Of a stretch of 64,000 nt of DNA, positions 25,865 through 34,613 are shown one piece after another. The stretch comes from an uncultured Prevotellaceae bacterium. Its GTDB lineage: Bacteria; Bacteroidota; Bacteroidia; Bacteroidales; Bacteroidaceae. Numbering within the stretch: position 1 is the stretch's first letter; the number at the start of each line of letters is the position of its first letter. A program made the translations under genes and the position numbers. The notes beneath the pieces were generated by a model that saw only the letters and a list, made by a program, of their open reading frames with translations, was not told the DNA's origin and did no database searches. The DNA lies in the NCBI GenBank assembly GCA_947166345.1, contig CAMVDU010000008.1, positions 1-64,000 of the forward strand, given 5' to 3'.

Positions 25865-26965
25865 ATGGCATTAAAATGTGGTATTGTGGGACTGCCAAAC
25901 GTCGGCAAGTCCACTCTGTTTAACTGTCTGTCGAGCGCTAAGGCACAGGCAGCCAACTTTCCGTTTTGTACGATAGAACCCAACGTGGGCGTGATTACTG
26001 TGCCCGATGAGCGACTGACCAAACTGGCAGAAATTGTGCATCCAGGACGCATCGTGCCTGCCACGTGTGAGATAGTGGATATTGCAGGTCTGGTGAAAGG
26101 TGCCTCGAAGGGTGAGGGTCTGGGCAACAAGTTCCTGGGCAACATCCGCGAGACGGATGCCATCATCCACGTGCTGCGTTGTTTTGAGGACGATAACATC
26201 ACCCATGTGGATGGCACCATCGACCCCATCCGCGATAAGGAGATTATCGATACCGAACTGCAACTCAAGGACTTAGAGACTATCGAAGGTCGTCTGGCAA
26301 AGACCGAGAAGGCTGCTGCTGCAGGCAACAAAGATGCGAAGATAGAAGTCGCCGTCTTGAAGGCCTACAAGGAAGCACTCGATCAGGGAAAGAACGCCCG
26401 TGTGGTGGAGTTTGAAACCAAGGACGAGCAGGACTGTGCCAAGAACCTGTTCCTGCTGACCAGCAAGCCCGTGCTGTATGTCTGCAACGTAGGCGAGGCC
26501 GATGCCAAAGACGGCAACGCCTTTACGAAGAGGGTAGGGGAGCTCGCCCAGGAAGAAGGTGCCGAGATGATGATTATCGCTGCCAAGACGGAGGAAGATA
26601 TCGCCGAACTGGAGTCATACGAAGACAAGCAAATGTTCCTTGAGGAGCTGGGCTTGGAGGAGAGCGGCGTGAACCGCCTCATCAAGAAAGCCTACGCCCT
26701 GTTGAATCTCGAGACCTTCATCACCGCTGGCGAAATGGAGGTGAAGGCCTGGACCTACAAGAAAGGCTGGAAGGCCCCTCAGTGTGCTGGTGTCATCCAC
26801 ACCGACTTCGAGAAAGGTTTTATCCGTGCTGAGGTCATCAAGTACGAGGACTACCTGAAATATGGCTCCGAGGCTGCTGTGCGCGAAGCCGGCAAGATGG
26901 GTGTCGAGGGTAAGGACTACGTGGTTCAGGATGGCGACATCATGCACTTCCGCTTCAACGTTTGA
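25865..26965 (+). CDS. ychF: Redox-regulated ATPase YchF (Obg/OLA1 family)
   Basis: 366 residues. P-loop GLPNVGKSTLFN at about 8-19, switch region DIAGLVKGASKGEGLGNKFL and a C-terminal TGS-like domain (TYKKGWKAPQCAGVIHTDFEKGFIRAEVIKYEDYLKYGSEAAVREAGK). It is a ribosome-associated P-loop NTPase that prefers ATP over GTP. Length is as usual. It is the first gene of a tight plus-strand group: lgt starts 21 bp after it. Confidence 0.98.
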   Translation: MALKCGIVGLPNVGKSTLFNCLSSAKAQAANFPFCTIEPNVGVITVPDERLTKLAEIVHPGRIVPATCEIVDIAGLVKGASKGEGLGNKFLGNIRETDAIIHVLRCFEDDNITHVDGTIDPIRDKEIIDTELQLKDLETIEGRLAKTEKAAAAGNKDAKIEVAVLKAYKEALDQGKNARVVEFETKDEQDCAKNLFLLTSKPVLYVCNVGEADAKDGNAFTKRVGELAQEEGAEMMIIAAKTEEDIAELESYEDKQMFLEELGLEESGVNRLIKKAYALLNLETFITAGEMEVKAWTYKKGWKAPQCAGVIHTDFEKGFIRAEVIKYEDYLKYGSEAAVREAGKMGVEGKDYVVQDGDIMHFRFNV

Positions 26966-26986
26966 CCATCAGACTAATCAGAAAAT

Positions 26987-27871
26987 ATGCTAAATCAACT
27001 ATTATATATCACTTGGGACCCTAACCTCGTAGCATTCGAGATAGGTCCTCTCAGCATTCGCTGGTATTCGCTTTGCTGGCTCATCGGCTTGGCATTGGCA
27101 TATTTCGTGGTACGCCAACTGTTCAAGGACCAGAAGATACCCGATGAGAAGTTCGATCCGCTGTTTATCTATTGTTTCCTGGGCATCCTCGTTGGCGCCC
27201 GTCTGGGACATTGTATCTTCTATGAGCCAGAGTACTTCCTCAGTTCAGGCAAACACATGGTGGAGATGATCCTGCCCATTAAGTTCAGCGCTGACGGCGA
27301 CTGGCACTTGACGGGCTACGAGGGACTGGCCTCTCACGGTGGTACCCTGGGACTCATCCTGGCCTTGTTGCTCTACGTGAAACGAACGGGGGTGAAGCTG
27401 TGGACGGTACTCGACAATATCGCGATTGCTACTGGTACCACAGCCTGTTTCATCCGTCTGGGCAACCTCATGAACTCAGAGATTGTGGGCAAGGTGACTG
27501 ATGTGCCCTGGGCCTTCCTCTTCGTCAACGGCCATCCTAGTATTGCCCACGAGCCGCGTCATCCTGCCCAGCTCTACGAGGCGCTGGCCTATGCCCTGCT
27601 GTTCATCATCATGATTATCCTCTACAAGAAGAGCAAACAGCCAACAGCTAATAGCCAACAGCCAGCAGTTCCCCAAGTGGGCACAGGCTTCTACTTCGGC
27701 TTATGCCTCTTCTACATCTTCCTGTTCCGTTTCTTCATCGAATACACCAAGGAGATTCAGGTGGACTTCGAAGCTGGTCTGCCGCTCGATATGGGACAGA
27801 TTCTCTCTCTTCCCTTCATCGCCATCGGAGGATGGTTTATGATGAAAGGATGGAAAAAGGTAAAAGGGTAA
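26987..27871 (+). CDS. lgt: Prolipoprotein diacylglyceryl transferase
   Basis: 294 residues, multi-spanning inner-membrane protein. Signatures: IRWYSLCWLIGLALAY, GARLGHCIFYEPEYFL, SHGGTLGLILAL, CFIRLGNLMNSEIVGKVTDVPWAF and HPAQLYEALAYALLF. It adds diacylglycerol to the lipobox cysteine of prolipoproteins, several of which are encoded in this window. A short Gln/Pro/Ala/Ser-rich insert (about 220-234, KQPTANSQQPAVPQ) is encoded by a repetitive stretch and lies in a loop. It is followed 3 bp later by the helicase gene. Confidence 0.96.
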   Translation: MLNQLLYITWDPNLVAFEIGPLSIRWYSLCWLIGLALAYFVVRQLFKDQKIPDEKFDPLFIYCFLGILVGARLGHCIFYEPEYFLSSGKHMVEMILPIKFSADGDWHLTGYEGLASHGGTLGLILALLLYVKRTGVKLWTVLDNIAIATGTTACFIRLGNLMNSEIVGKVTDVPWAFLFVNGHPSIAHEPRHPAQLYEALAYALLFIIMIILYKKSKQPTANSQQPAVPQVGTGFYFGLCLFYIFLFRFFIEYTKEIQVDFEAGLPLDMGQILSLPFIAIGGWFMMKGWKKVKG

Positions 27872-27874
27872 AAA

Positions 27875-30800
27875 ATGGATGCAAACGAACTGTTCACGAT
27901 TTGTCAAGAGCTGGCTGAAGAAGAACCTTCAGCCAGTTCTGTCAGACGGATGCACGAACTGTTGGTGCTTTGTTGCAGCAACGGCGCACGTGAACAGGGT
28001 GGGACGTTTGGCAACCTTTTTTCTCAGATAGACTGGCTGTGCAAGCATCACGGACTGTCGGCAGCTGACACCATTGCTATTCAGACAGCCCGTCGCGACT
28101 CCAACCAAACCACCATTGAAACCGATGACTGGCGCTACGACCTACGGGCCGTAGCACGCTTTATCTCGGCAGTCTTTCATGCCGATATTCCTGGTACGCT
28201 TCTTCGTCTGCTGCCCCCTATCAATCGACAAAGGGAGGGTGGACTCACCATCGATTGGCGCTATGTGCGTTGCATCGTTCAGACGTTTGACGACAGCCTC
28301 ATTCATGCCACAACCGACGATGGTGAGGTGACTATTGACTATGCTTACAACGAGCAAGGACGCGACTTCCTGTACCTGCGAAAGATACTGCGCGAGGGTA
28401 TGCAACTGAACATACTCGATGCCCATCAGGAGGGGAACAGGCTCATCCCTGGACTCGTGGTCGTAGAGCCCGACTTCCTCATTGATATCTCGTCGCTGGC
28501 AAGCTGTTTTACATCCTATGGTCACCACCCCTTGCACTATACCCTGAACCGACTGAAACCCTCTGCCAACACGCAGGCCATCCTACTTGGTAACTTCGCT
28601 GGCGACGCACTCGACGACCTTATCAACGATCCTGAGAGCACCGTCAGCCACTCTCTGCAACGCTCCTACCGCAAAGAGGCGATGCGCTTCTGTGCGTGCG
28701 ACGATTTCACCAAAGAGAAGTTCGAGACAGAGGCAGAGACGCAGGCTGCCAATATCCGTGAGGCCGTCAGTGAGCTGTTCAGTATCTACAAACGCGAAAA
28801 AGCCCTTCTGGAGCCCTCGTTTGTCTGCGAACGACTGGGATTGCAGGGACGTGTTGACTTGATGACAGCCGACATGCAATTGCTGGTAGAGCAGAAGTCG
28901 GGTAAGAACATGAAGATTGAGCACCACAGTCACGACCCCCACGGACTGCAGCGCGAGGACCACTACGTTCAGCTATTGCTCTACTATGGTGTGCTACGCT
29001 ATAACTTCAACAAGAGCGACCGTCAGGTGGATACCCGTCTGCTCTATTCCCACTATCCTGCCCATCAGGGACTGTTGACGGTGAACTACTACCGCACCCT
29101 GTTCCGTGAGGCTATCCGTCTGCGCAATCAGATTGTTGCCACAGAGTTTCTCATCGCCCGTCAGGGGTTTGGACGCATCTTGCCTCTGCTCTGTAACGAT
29201 GTCGTCTATAAAGATGTTCAGCGTGATGGGTTCTTCCATCAGTATGTAGAGCCAAAACTCACGATGTTGAACGCCCAGCTCTCTATGCTCAATACCCTCG
29301 AAAAGACCTATTTCGAGCGCATGATGACCTTCGTCTATCGCGAGCAGCTGTGTCAACGGTTAGGCGTAGAGGAAGGACACGGCGGCTCAACAGCCGACCT
29401 CTGGCAGATGCCGTTGAACGAGAAAGAAGAGACTGGCAACATCTATACAGGACTTATCATCACGTCGCAACAGCGGTCTGACGAGGGTGGGGGATACGAC
29501 CTCATCACCCTCCGCCTCCCCACATCTCAAACCTCCAAGAACTTCCGTCGTGGCGATATGGTCTATCTCTACGCTTATCAAAGTACGCCAGACGTTCGGC
29601 AGAGTATCCTCTACAAAGGTATCCTGCAAGAGATTGGTACAGACCAACTGGTGGTGGCCCTGAACGACGGACAGCAGAATCCTGATGTCTTCGCCCCAGA
29701 CGAGCAGCAGCAGTGGGCTATAGAACATGGAGGCAGCGACAATACCGCTTCTGCTGGCATCCGCAGCCTCTACCAGCTGATGACAGCCGATGCCTATCGC
29801 AGGGTCTTGCTGTTGGGACAGCGAACACCACAGGCCGACACCTCGCTGACGCTTACCAAGAGCTACCATCCTGCCTACGACGATATCGTGCTGCGCGTGA
29901 AACAAGCACGCGACTACTTCCTATTGGTGGGACCACCAGGCACAGGCAAGACCTCGATGGCGCTGCGCTTTATGGTCGATGAAGCCCTTGCCAGCAACCC
30001 TTCGGCCCAACTGCTGCTGATGGCTTATACGAACAGGGCTGTCGATGAGATTTGTGAGATGCTCTGTACGGCTGGGCATCCTTTCCTACGCATCGCCAAC
30101 GCTGCCTCGTGCGAACCTCGTTTCCGTCAGTACCTGTTGGAAGAGAGGATGAAGCCCACAGACACCCTTGATGACATCGAGGCCTACGTGCGTCAAACGC
30201 GCATCGTGGTGGGCACCACATCGATGCTACAGGCGCGTCCGTTCATCTTCCAACTGAAACACTTCTCGCTGGCACTCATCGACGAGGCTTCGCAGATACT
30301 CGAACCTGGTCTCGTGGGACTGTTGGCCAGCGACGCCATAGACCGCTTCGTACTCATAGGCGATCACAAGCAGTTGCCTGCCGTCGTTCAGCAAAGCCAG
30401 GAACAAGCTGCCGTTAGCGAACAATGTCTGCGCAATATCTGCCTGACAGACTGTAGGCAGTCGCTCTTCGAGCGCCTCCTCCGTTGGGAACAGCACGAAC
30501 AGCGGACGCAGTTTGTAGGTACCCTGAAGAAACAGGGACGCATGCATCCCGATATTGCACTTTTCCCAAACGACCACTTCTATCGTCAGGAACAGCTCGA
30601 CATCGTACCATGTCCACACCAAGAAGAGGCGTCACTCCACTACGATGCCCCCTCACAAGATGCCATCGACGACCTTCTCAAGCAACATCGCATGCTCTTC
30701 CTGTCTGTTCAAAAGACAGAGAAAACAACCTCCGACCAGACCAATCCTGACGAAGCTCGCATGGTGGCCGACCTCGTGCGTCGTATTCATCGCTTCTATG

Positions 30801-31165
30801 GTGAACGCTTTGATGCCACCAAGACGCTGGGCATCATTGTACCCTACCGTAATCAGATCACGATGATTCGTCAGGAGATTACCCATCTTGGTATCGAGGG
30901 ACTTACCGATATCACTATCGACACTGTTGAACGCTATCAGGGATCGCAACGCGATGTGATTATCTACTCGTTCACCATCAGCCGTCTCTATCAGCTCGAC
31001 TTCCTCACCCAGAACACGTTTGAGGAAAACGGACAGACCATCGACCGCAAACTCAACGTGGCCCTAACGCGTGCTCGCAGACAGATGCTGATGGTTGGCA
31101 ACCCAGCTATTCTCAATCATAACAGATTGTTCCGTCAGCTCGTTTCAACCTGCCATCATGAATAA
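27875..31165 (+). CDS. Dna2-like PD-(D/E)XK nuclease-superfamily 1 helicase
   Basis: 1096 residues. The N-terminal half carries a Cas4/Dna2-type nuclease segment (about 330-345: GRVDLM, then LLVEQKSGK, the D...ExK signature, with a downstream YVQLLLYYGVLRY helix). The C-terminal half is an UPF1/Dna2-type SF1 helicase: Walker A VGPPGTGKTS (about 687-696), motif II LIDEASQILEP, motif III GDHKQLPAVV, motif V DTVERYQGSQRDVIIYS and motif VI NVALTRARRQ. It probably processes DNA ends or flaps. It starts 3 bp after lgt, so it is translationally coupled with an unrelated gene. No Cas or phage genes are nearby, and the biological role is unproven. Confidence 0.88.
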   Translation: MDANELFTICQELAEEEPSASSVRRMHELLVLCCSNGAREQGGTFGNLFSQIDWLCKHHGLSAADTIAIQTARRDSNQTTIETDDWRYDLRAVARFISAVFHADIPGTLLRLLPPINRQREGGLTIDWRYVRCIVQTFDDSLIHATTDDGEVTIDYAYNEQGRDFLYLRKILREGMQLNILDAHQEGNRLIPGLVVVEPDFLIDISSLASCFTSYGHHPLHYTLNRLKPSANTQAILLGNFAGDALDDLINDPESTVSHSLQRSYRKEAMRFCACDDFTKEKFETEAETQAANIREAVSELFSIYKREKALLEPSFVCERLGLQGRVDLMTADMQLLVEQKSGKNMKIEHHSHDPHGLQREDHYVQLLLYYGVLRYNFNKSDRQVDTRLLYSHYPAHQGLLTVNYYRTLFREAIRLRNQIVATEFLIARQGFGRILPLLCNDVVYKDVQRDGFFHQYVEPKLTMLNAQLSMLNTLEKTYFERMMTFVYREQLCQRLGVEEGHGGSTADLWQMPLNEKEETGNIYTGLIITSQQRSDEGGGYDLITLRLPTSQTSKNFRRGDMVYLYAYQSTPDVRQSILYKGILQEIGTDQLVVALNDGQQNPDVFAPDEQQQWAIEHGGSDNTASAGIRSLYQLMTADAYRRVLLLGQRTPQADTSLTLTKSYHPAYDDIVLRVKQARDYFLLVGPPGTGKTSMALRFMVDEALASNPSAQLLLMAYTNRAVDEICEMLCTAGHPFLRIANAASCEPRFRQYLLEERMKPTDTLDDIEAYVRQTRIVVGTTSMLQARPFIFQLKHFSLALIDEASQILEPGLVGLLASDAIDRFVLIGDHKQLPAVVQQSQEQAAVSEQCLRNICLTDCRQSLFERLLRWEQHEQRTQFVGTLKKQGRMHPDIALFPNDHFYRQEQLDIVPCPHQEEASLHYDAPSQDAIDDLLKQHRMLFLSVQKTEKTTSDQTNPDEARMVADLVRRIHRFYGERFDATKTLGIIVPYRNQITMIRQEITHLGIEGLTDITIDTVERYQGSQRDVIIYSFTISRLYQLDFLTQNTFEENGQTIDRKLNVALTRARRQMLMVGNPAILNHNRLFRQLVSTCHHE

Positions 31166-31212
31166 TTCTTAAAAATTAACAAACAATTGATGGTTATTTG
31201 AAAGAAAATAAG

Positions 31213-31220
31213 TAATTTTG
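31213..31220 (+). promoter_or_regulatory. -7 promoter box of the DUF3332 gene
   Basis: TAATTTTG 33 bp before the start codon; the best upstream TTG (31187-31189) is 23 bp away, a little far. Confidence 0.5.
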
Positions 31221-31253
31221 CCATCGGATAATTATTAACAAAAACTATCTGTT

Positions 31254-31802
31254 ATGAAAAAGACCAGTTTGAAAGTAGCAGTTGTTCTGCTCAGCGGCGC
31301 ACTTTTGTGTAGCTCATGTATCGGTTCGTTCGGCTTGTTCAACAAGTACGAGCAGTGGCAATGCAACATGACCAGCAGTAAAATAGTCAATGGTATCGTT
31401 GGTCTTATCCTCCAACCTGTTGTTGGCACTATCTGTCTGACTGTCGATGCCCTTGTGCTCAATACCATCGAGTTCTGGACTGGCGAGAATCCTGTAACAG
31501 CCAGCACCCAGGTTGTGAAGGGACAGGATGGCCGTTACTACACGGTGAAGACCTCTAAGAAAGGTTACGAGATTATCGCTCCTACGGGTGAGGTGACGCT
31601 GTTTGTCTTCAACGCCAAAGATAACTCATGGAGTATGGTTCAGAATGGTATTACGAAGGAGATTCTCCACTTCAATGCCGACGGCACCATCCAGGCCAAC
31701 CTGCAGAATGGTGAGACTATTACCGTCACCAACGACGAAGCCGGTCTCAATCAGGTTCGCGACGCTGTGCTGAACGACCAGAACCTCTGGGCAAAGCGAT
31801 AA
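31254..31802 (+). CDS. DUF3332-type lipoprotein
   Basis: 182 residues. The lipoprotein signal peptide ends in a lipobox LLCSSC (Cys about 22), followed by IGSFGLFNKYEQWQ and SKIVNGIVGLILQPVVGTICLTVDALVLNTIEFWTG, which resembles the DUF3332 family. The C-terminal half is beta-rich and probably periplasmic. Function unknown. It is a single-gene unit with its own promoter box and a shared terminator with mutS. Confidence 0.82.
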   Translation: MKKTSLKVAVVLLSGALLCSSCIGSFGLFNKYEQWQCNMTSSKIVNGIVGLILQPVVGTICLTVDALVLNTIEFWTGENPVTASTQVVKGQDGRYYTVKTSKKGYEIIAPTGEVTLFVFNAKDNSWSMVQNGITKEILHFNADGTIQANLQNGETITVTNDEAGLNQVRDAVLNDQNLWAKR

Positions 31803-31841
31803 AAAAGGAAAGGTGAAAAAGTAAAAGGTAAAAAATAAAAG

Positions 31842-31876
31842 AATCGTCTCGGGCTATTTGCCTGAGACGATTTTCT
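31842..31876. terminator. Bidirectional terminator between DUF3332 gene and mutS
   Basis: AATCGTCTCGGG (31842-31853) pairs with CCTGAGACGATT (31861-31872), with T-rich sequence on both sides. The mutS stop codon (31854-31856) is in the loop, so half of the stem is mutS coding sequence. Confidence 0.82.
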
Positions 31877-34490
31877 TGATGTCGTTGAGTTTGTTAAGGG
31901 CCTCAACAGGAGTGAGGTTGTTGACATCGAGACCAAGTATCTCGTCGCGTACCTGCACGAGGACGGGGTCGTCGAGCTGGAAGAAGGAGAGCTGCATACC
32001 CTCACGACTGTTGGCAATCTGTGCCGTTGGCTTTCCTGCTGTTCCCACCTGGGCGTTGTCGCTTTCCAGCTGCTTCAGGATGACGTTGGCACGCTTCACG
32101 ATACTGCGAGGCATACCTGCTATTTCTGCCACATGAATACCAAAGGAGTGCTCTGAGCCTCCACGCTCCAGGCATCGTAGGAAGATGACCTTGCCATCGA
32201 CCTCCTTCACAGAGACGTTATAGTTCTTAATGCGCGAGAAGTTCTTCTCCATCTCATTGAGTTCGTGGTAGTGGGTAGCAAAGAGCGTACGAGCTCGTGC
32301 TCGCGGCTGTTCGTGCAGATACTCCACAATGGCCCAGGCGATAGAGATGCCGTCGTAGGTAGAGGTACCTCGACCCAGTTCGTCGAAGAGCACCAGAGAA
32401 CGCGGCGTGACGTTGTTCAGGATATTCGAAGCCTCTGTCATCTCGACCATAAACGTTGATTCACCCAAAGAGATATTGTCGCTGGCACCCACACGGGTAA
32501 AGATCTTGTCCACCAGACCTATTCTGGCACTCTCAGCAGGCACGAAACAGCCTATCTGGGCCAACAGCACGATGAGAGCCGTCTGACGAAGCAGGGCCGA
32601 TTTACCAGCCATATTGGGACCTGTGATGATAATGATCTGCTGACGTTCCTGATCCAGGAGGATATCGTTAGGCACATAGGGCTCGTCAATGGGCAGCTCC
32701 GTCTCGATGACAGGATGGCGCCCCTGACGGATATCGATGACGTCGCTGTCGTCGATGACTGGACGCACATAACGGCGTTCCTCGGCAGTCTTGGCAAAGC
32801 CCAGCAAGCAGTCGAGACGGGCGAGTAGGGTAGCGTTCTGCTGAATCTGCGCGATGAACTGTTGGGTAGCCACCACAAGGTCGTTGAATATCTGCGTCTC
32901 CAGCGACAGAATCTTCTCTTCTGCCCCAAGGATTTTCTCTTCGTACTCCTTCAGTTCCTGCGTGATGTAGCGCTCAGCCTGTGCCAGCGTCTGCTTGCGC
33001 ACCCATTCCTGGGGCACCTTGTCCTTATACGTGTTGCGCACCTCGAGATAATATCCGAAGACGTTGTTATAGCCAATCTTCAACGACTGGATACCCGTCT
33101 GTTCGGCCTCGCGGTTCTGTATCTGTAGCAGATAGTCCTTGCCGCTGTAGGCAATGTGGCGCAGTTCATCGAGCGCATCGTTGACACCATTGCGGATGAC
33201 GCCACCCTTCTGCACCAGCTGTGGCGGATCAGGCACAATCTCACGGTCTATACGGTCGCGAATCTGTTCGCAGAGTGAGAGATGCTCACCAATAGCAGCG
33301 ATGACAGACGGATTCTGATTCTCACACTGGATCTGACAGGCCTGTTTGATGACGGCTACAGCCTGAAGAGCCACCTTCAGCTGTACCATTTCGCGAGGTG
33401 TCACACGTCCTACTGCCACCTTCGAGATGATACGTTCGAGGTCGCCCACACGCTGCAACTGTTCGTCAACAACGGTGCGGAACTCTGGCTCACGGAAGAA
33501 GTAATCGACCATATCGAGCCGATGTCCTATCGCCTTCTGATCCTTCAGGGGGAACACCAGCCAACGACGCAACAGACGGCTACCCATAGGCGACACCGTA
33601 CGGTCGATGACGTCGAGCAGCGAACGCCCATCGTCCTGCATGGGTTGCACCAGTTCCAAGGAACGGATGGTGAACTTATCCAGACGCACGTATTTTTCTT
33701 CCTCGATGCGCGAAATGGTAGTGATATGACCTATCTGCGTGTGTTGCGTTATCTCCAGATACTGCAGGATGGCACCAGCAGCCACAAGTCCGCTACGCAG
33801 ATGATCCACGCCGAAGCCTTTCATCGTCTTCACCTGGAAGTGCTTCAGCAGCTTCTGATTGGCTGTCTGTTCCGTAAACACCCAATCATCGAGCTCGAAG
33901 GTGACAAAACGCGTGCCGAAGTAACGCTCAAAGTCACGCTTACGCTCACGGTCGAAGAGCACCTCCTTGGGTTGGAAACTGCCCAACAGCTTCTCCACAT
34001 AATCGTAGGTACCCTCGCCAACCAGGTATTCGCCTGTAGAGATGTCGAGGAACGACACACCACAGGCCGCGCGTCCAAAGTGGACGGCAGCCAGGAAGTT
34101 GTTCTCCTTGTAGTTGAGTACGTTGTCTGAGAGTGCTACGCCAGGCGTCACCAGTTCTGTGATGCCACGTTTCACCAGCTTCTTCGTCAACTTGGGGTCT
34201 TCCAACTGATCACAGATGGCCACACGCTTGCCAGCACGTATCAGTTTGGGCAGATAGGTGTCGAGGGCATGATGAGGAAAGCCGGCCATCTCGTCGCCTT
34301 TATTGTAACCGTTGTTACGTTTGGTCAGCGTGATGCCGAGGATACGCGACGCAATGACTGCATCCTCGCAATAGGTCTCGTAGAAGTCGCCACACCTGAA
34401 GAGCAGCACAGCATCAGGATGCTTTGCCTTCAAGTCGAAGAACTGCTTCATCATTGGTGTCAGCTCATTCTTGCCGTCTTTCTTCGTCAT
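31854..34490 (-). CDS. mutS: DNA mismatch repair protein MutS
   Basis: 878 residues from the ATG at 34490 ([17 protein letters not shown]); the frame is open ten codons further up. Mismatch-binding [16 protein letters not shown] (Phe-x-Glu region), Walker [19 protein letters not shown], Walker B/signature [17 protein letters not shown] and ATHYHEL are all present. Near the C-terminus GMQLSFFQL contains QLSFF, a beta-clamp-binding motif. It recognises replication errors. Its -33 promoter element lies in the loop of the terminator of the gene upstream. Confidence 0.98.
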   Translation of the reverse strand: MTKKDGKNELTPMMKQFFDLKAKHPDAVLLFRCGDFYETYCEDAVIASRILGITLTKRNNGYNKGDEMAGFPHHALDTYLPKLIRAGKRVAICDQLEDPKLTKKLVKRGITELVTPGVALSDNVLNYKENNFLAAVHFGRAACGVSFLDISTGEYLVGEGTYDYVEKLLGSFQPKEVLFDRERKRDFERYFGTRFVTFELDDWVFTEQTANQKLLKHFQVKTMKGFGVDHLRSGLVAAGAILQYLEITQHTQIGHITTISRIEEEKYVRLDKFTIRSLELVQPMQDDGRSLLDVIDRTVSPMGSRLLRRWLVFPLKDQKAIGHRLDMVDYFFREPEFRTVVDEQLQRVGDLERIISKVAVGRVTPREMVQLKVALQAVAVIKQACQIQCENQNPSVIAAIGEHLSLCEQIRDRIDREIVPDPPQLVQKGGVIRNGVNDALDELRHIAYSGKDYLLQIQNREAEQTGIQSLKIGYNNVFGYYLEVRNTYKDKVPQEWVRKQTLAQAERYITQELKEYEEKILGAEEKILSLETQIFNDLVVATQQFIAQIQQNATLLARLDCLLGFAKTAEERRYVRPVIDDSDVIDIRQGRHPVIETELPIDEPYVPNDILLDQERQQIIIITGPNMAGKSALLRQTALIVLLAQIGCFVPAESARIGLVDKIFTRVGASDNISLGESTFMVEMTEASNILNNVTPRSLVLFDELGRGTSTYDGISIAWAIVEYLHEQPRARARTLFATHYHELNEMEKNFSRIKNYNVSVKEVDGKVIFLRCLERGGSEHSFGIHVAEIAGMPRSIVKRANVILKQLESDNAQVGTAGKPTAQIANSREGMQLSFFQLDDPVLVQVRDEILGLDVNNLTPVEALNKLNDIKKIVSGK

Positions 34491-34509
34491 AATAGTTCGA
34501 TTTTGTTTG

Positions 34510-34541
34510 CAAAGGTACAAAAAAAGCGGGACACGCCCAAA
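34510..34541 (-). promoter_or_regulatory. mutS promoter
   Basis: Minus-strand TACCTTTG (34517-34510) with TTTG (34541-34538), spacing 20 bp. The -33 element falls in the loop of the neighbouring terminator hairpin. Confidence 0.8.
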
Positions 34542-34554
34542 AGGAAATGTCCCG
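34518..34554 (-). terminator. Terminator of the modular secreted protein gene
   Basis: CGGGACA (34527-34533) pairs with TGTCCCG (34548-34554) and is followed on the minus strand by seven T. It overlaps the mutS promoter. Confidence 0.85.
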
Positions 34555-34613
34555 ATTCTTACTTTTTTTTGTAGAGATGCTTACTTTATCATGAGCTTGC
34601 TCTTGCTTTATTC

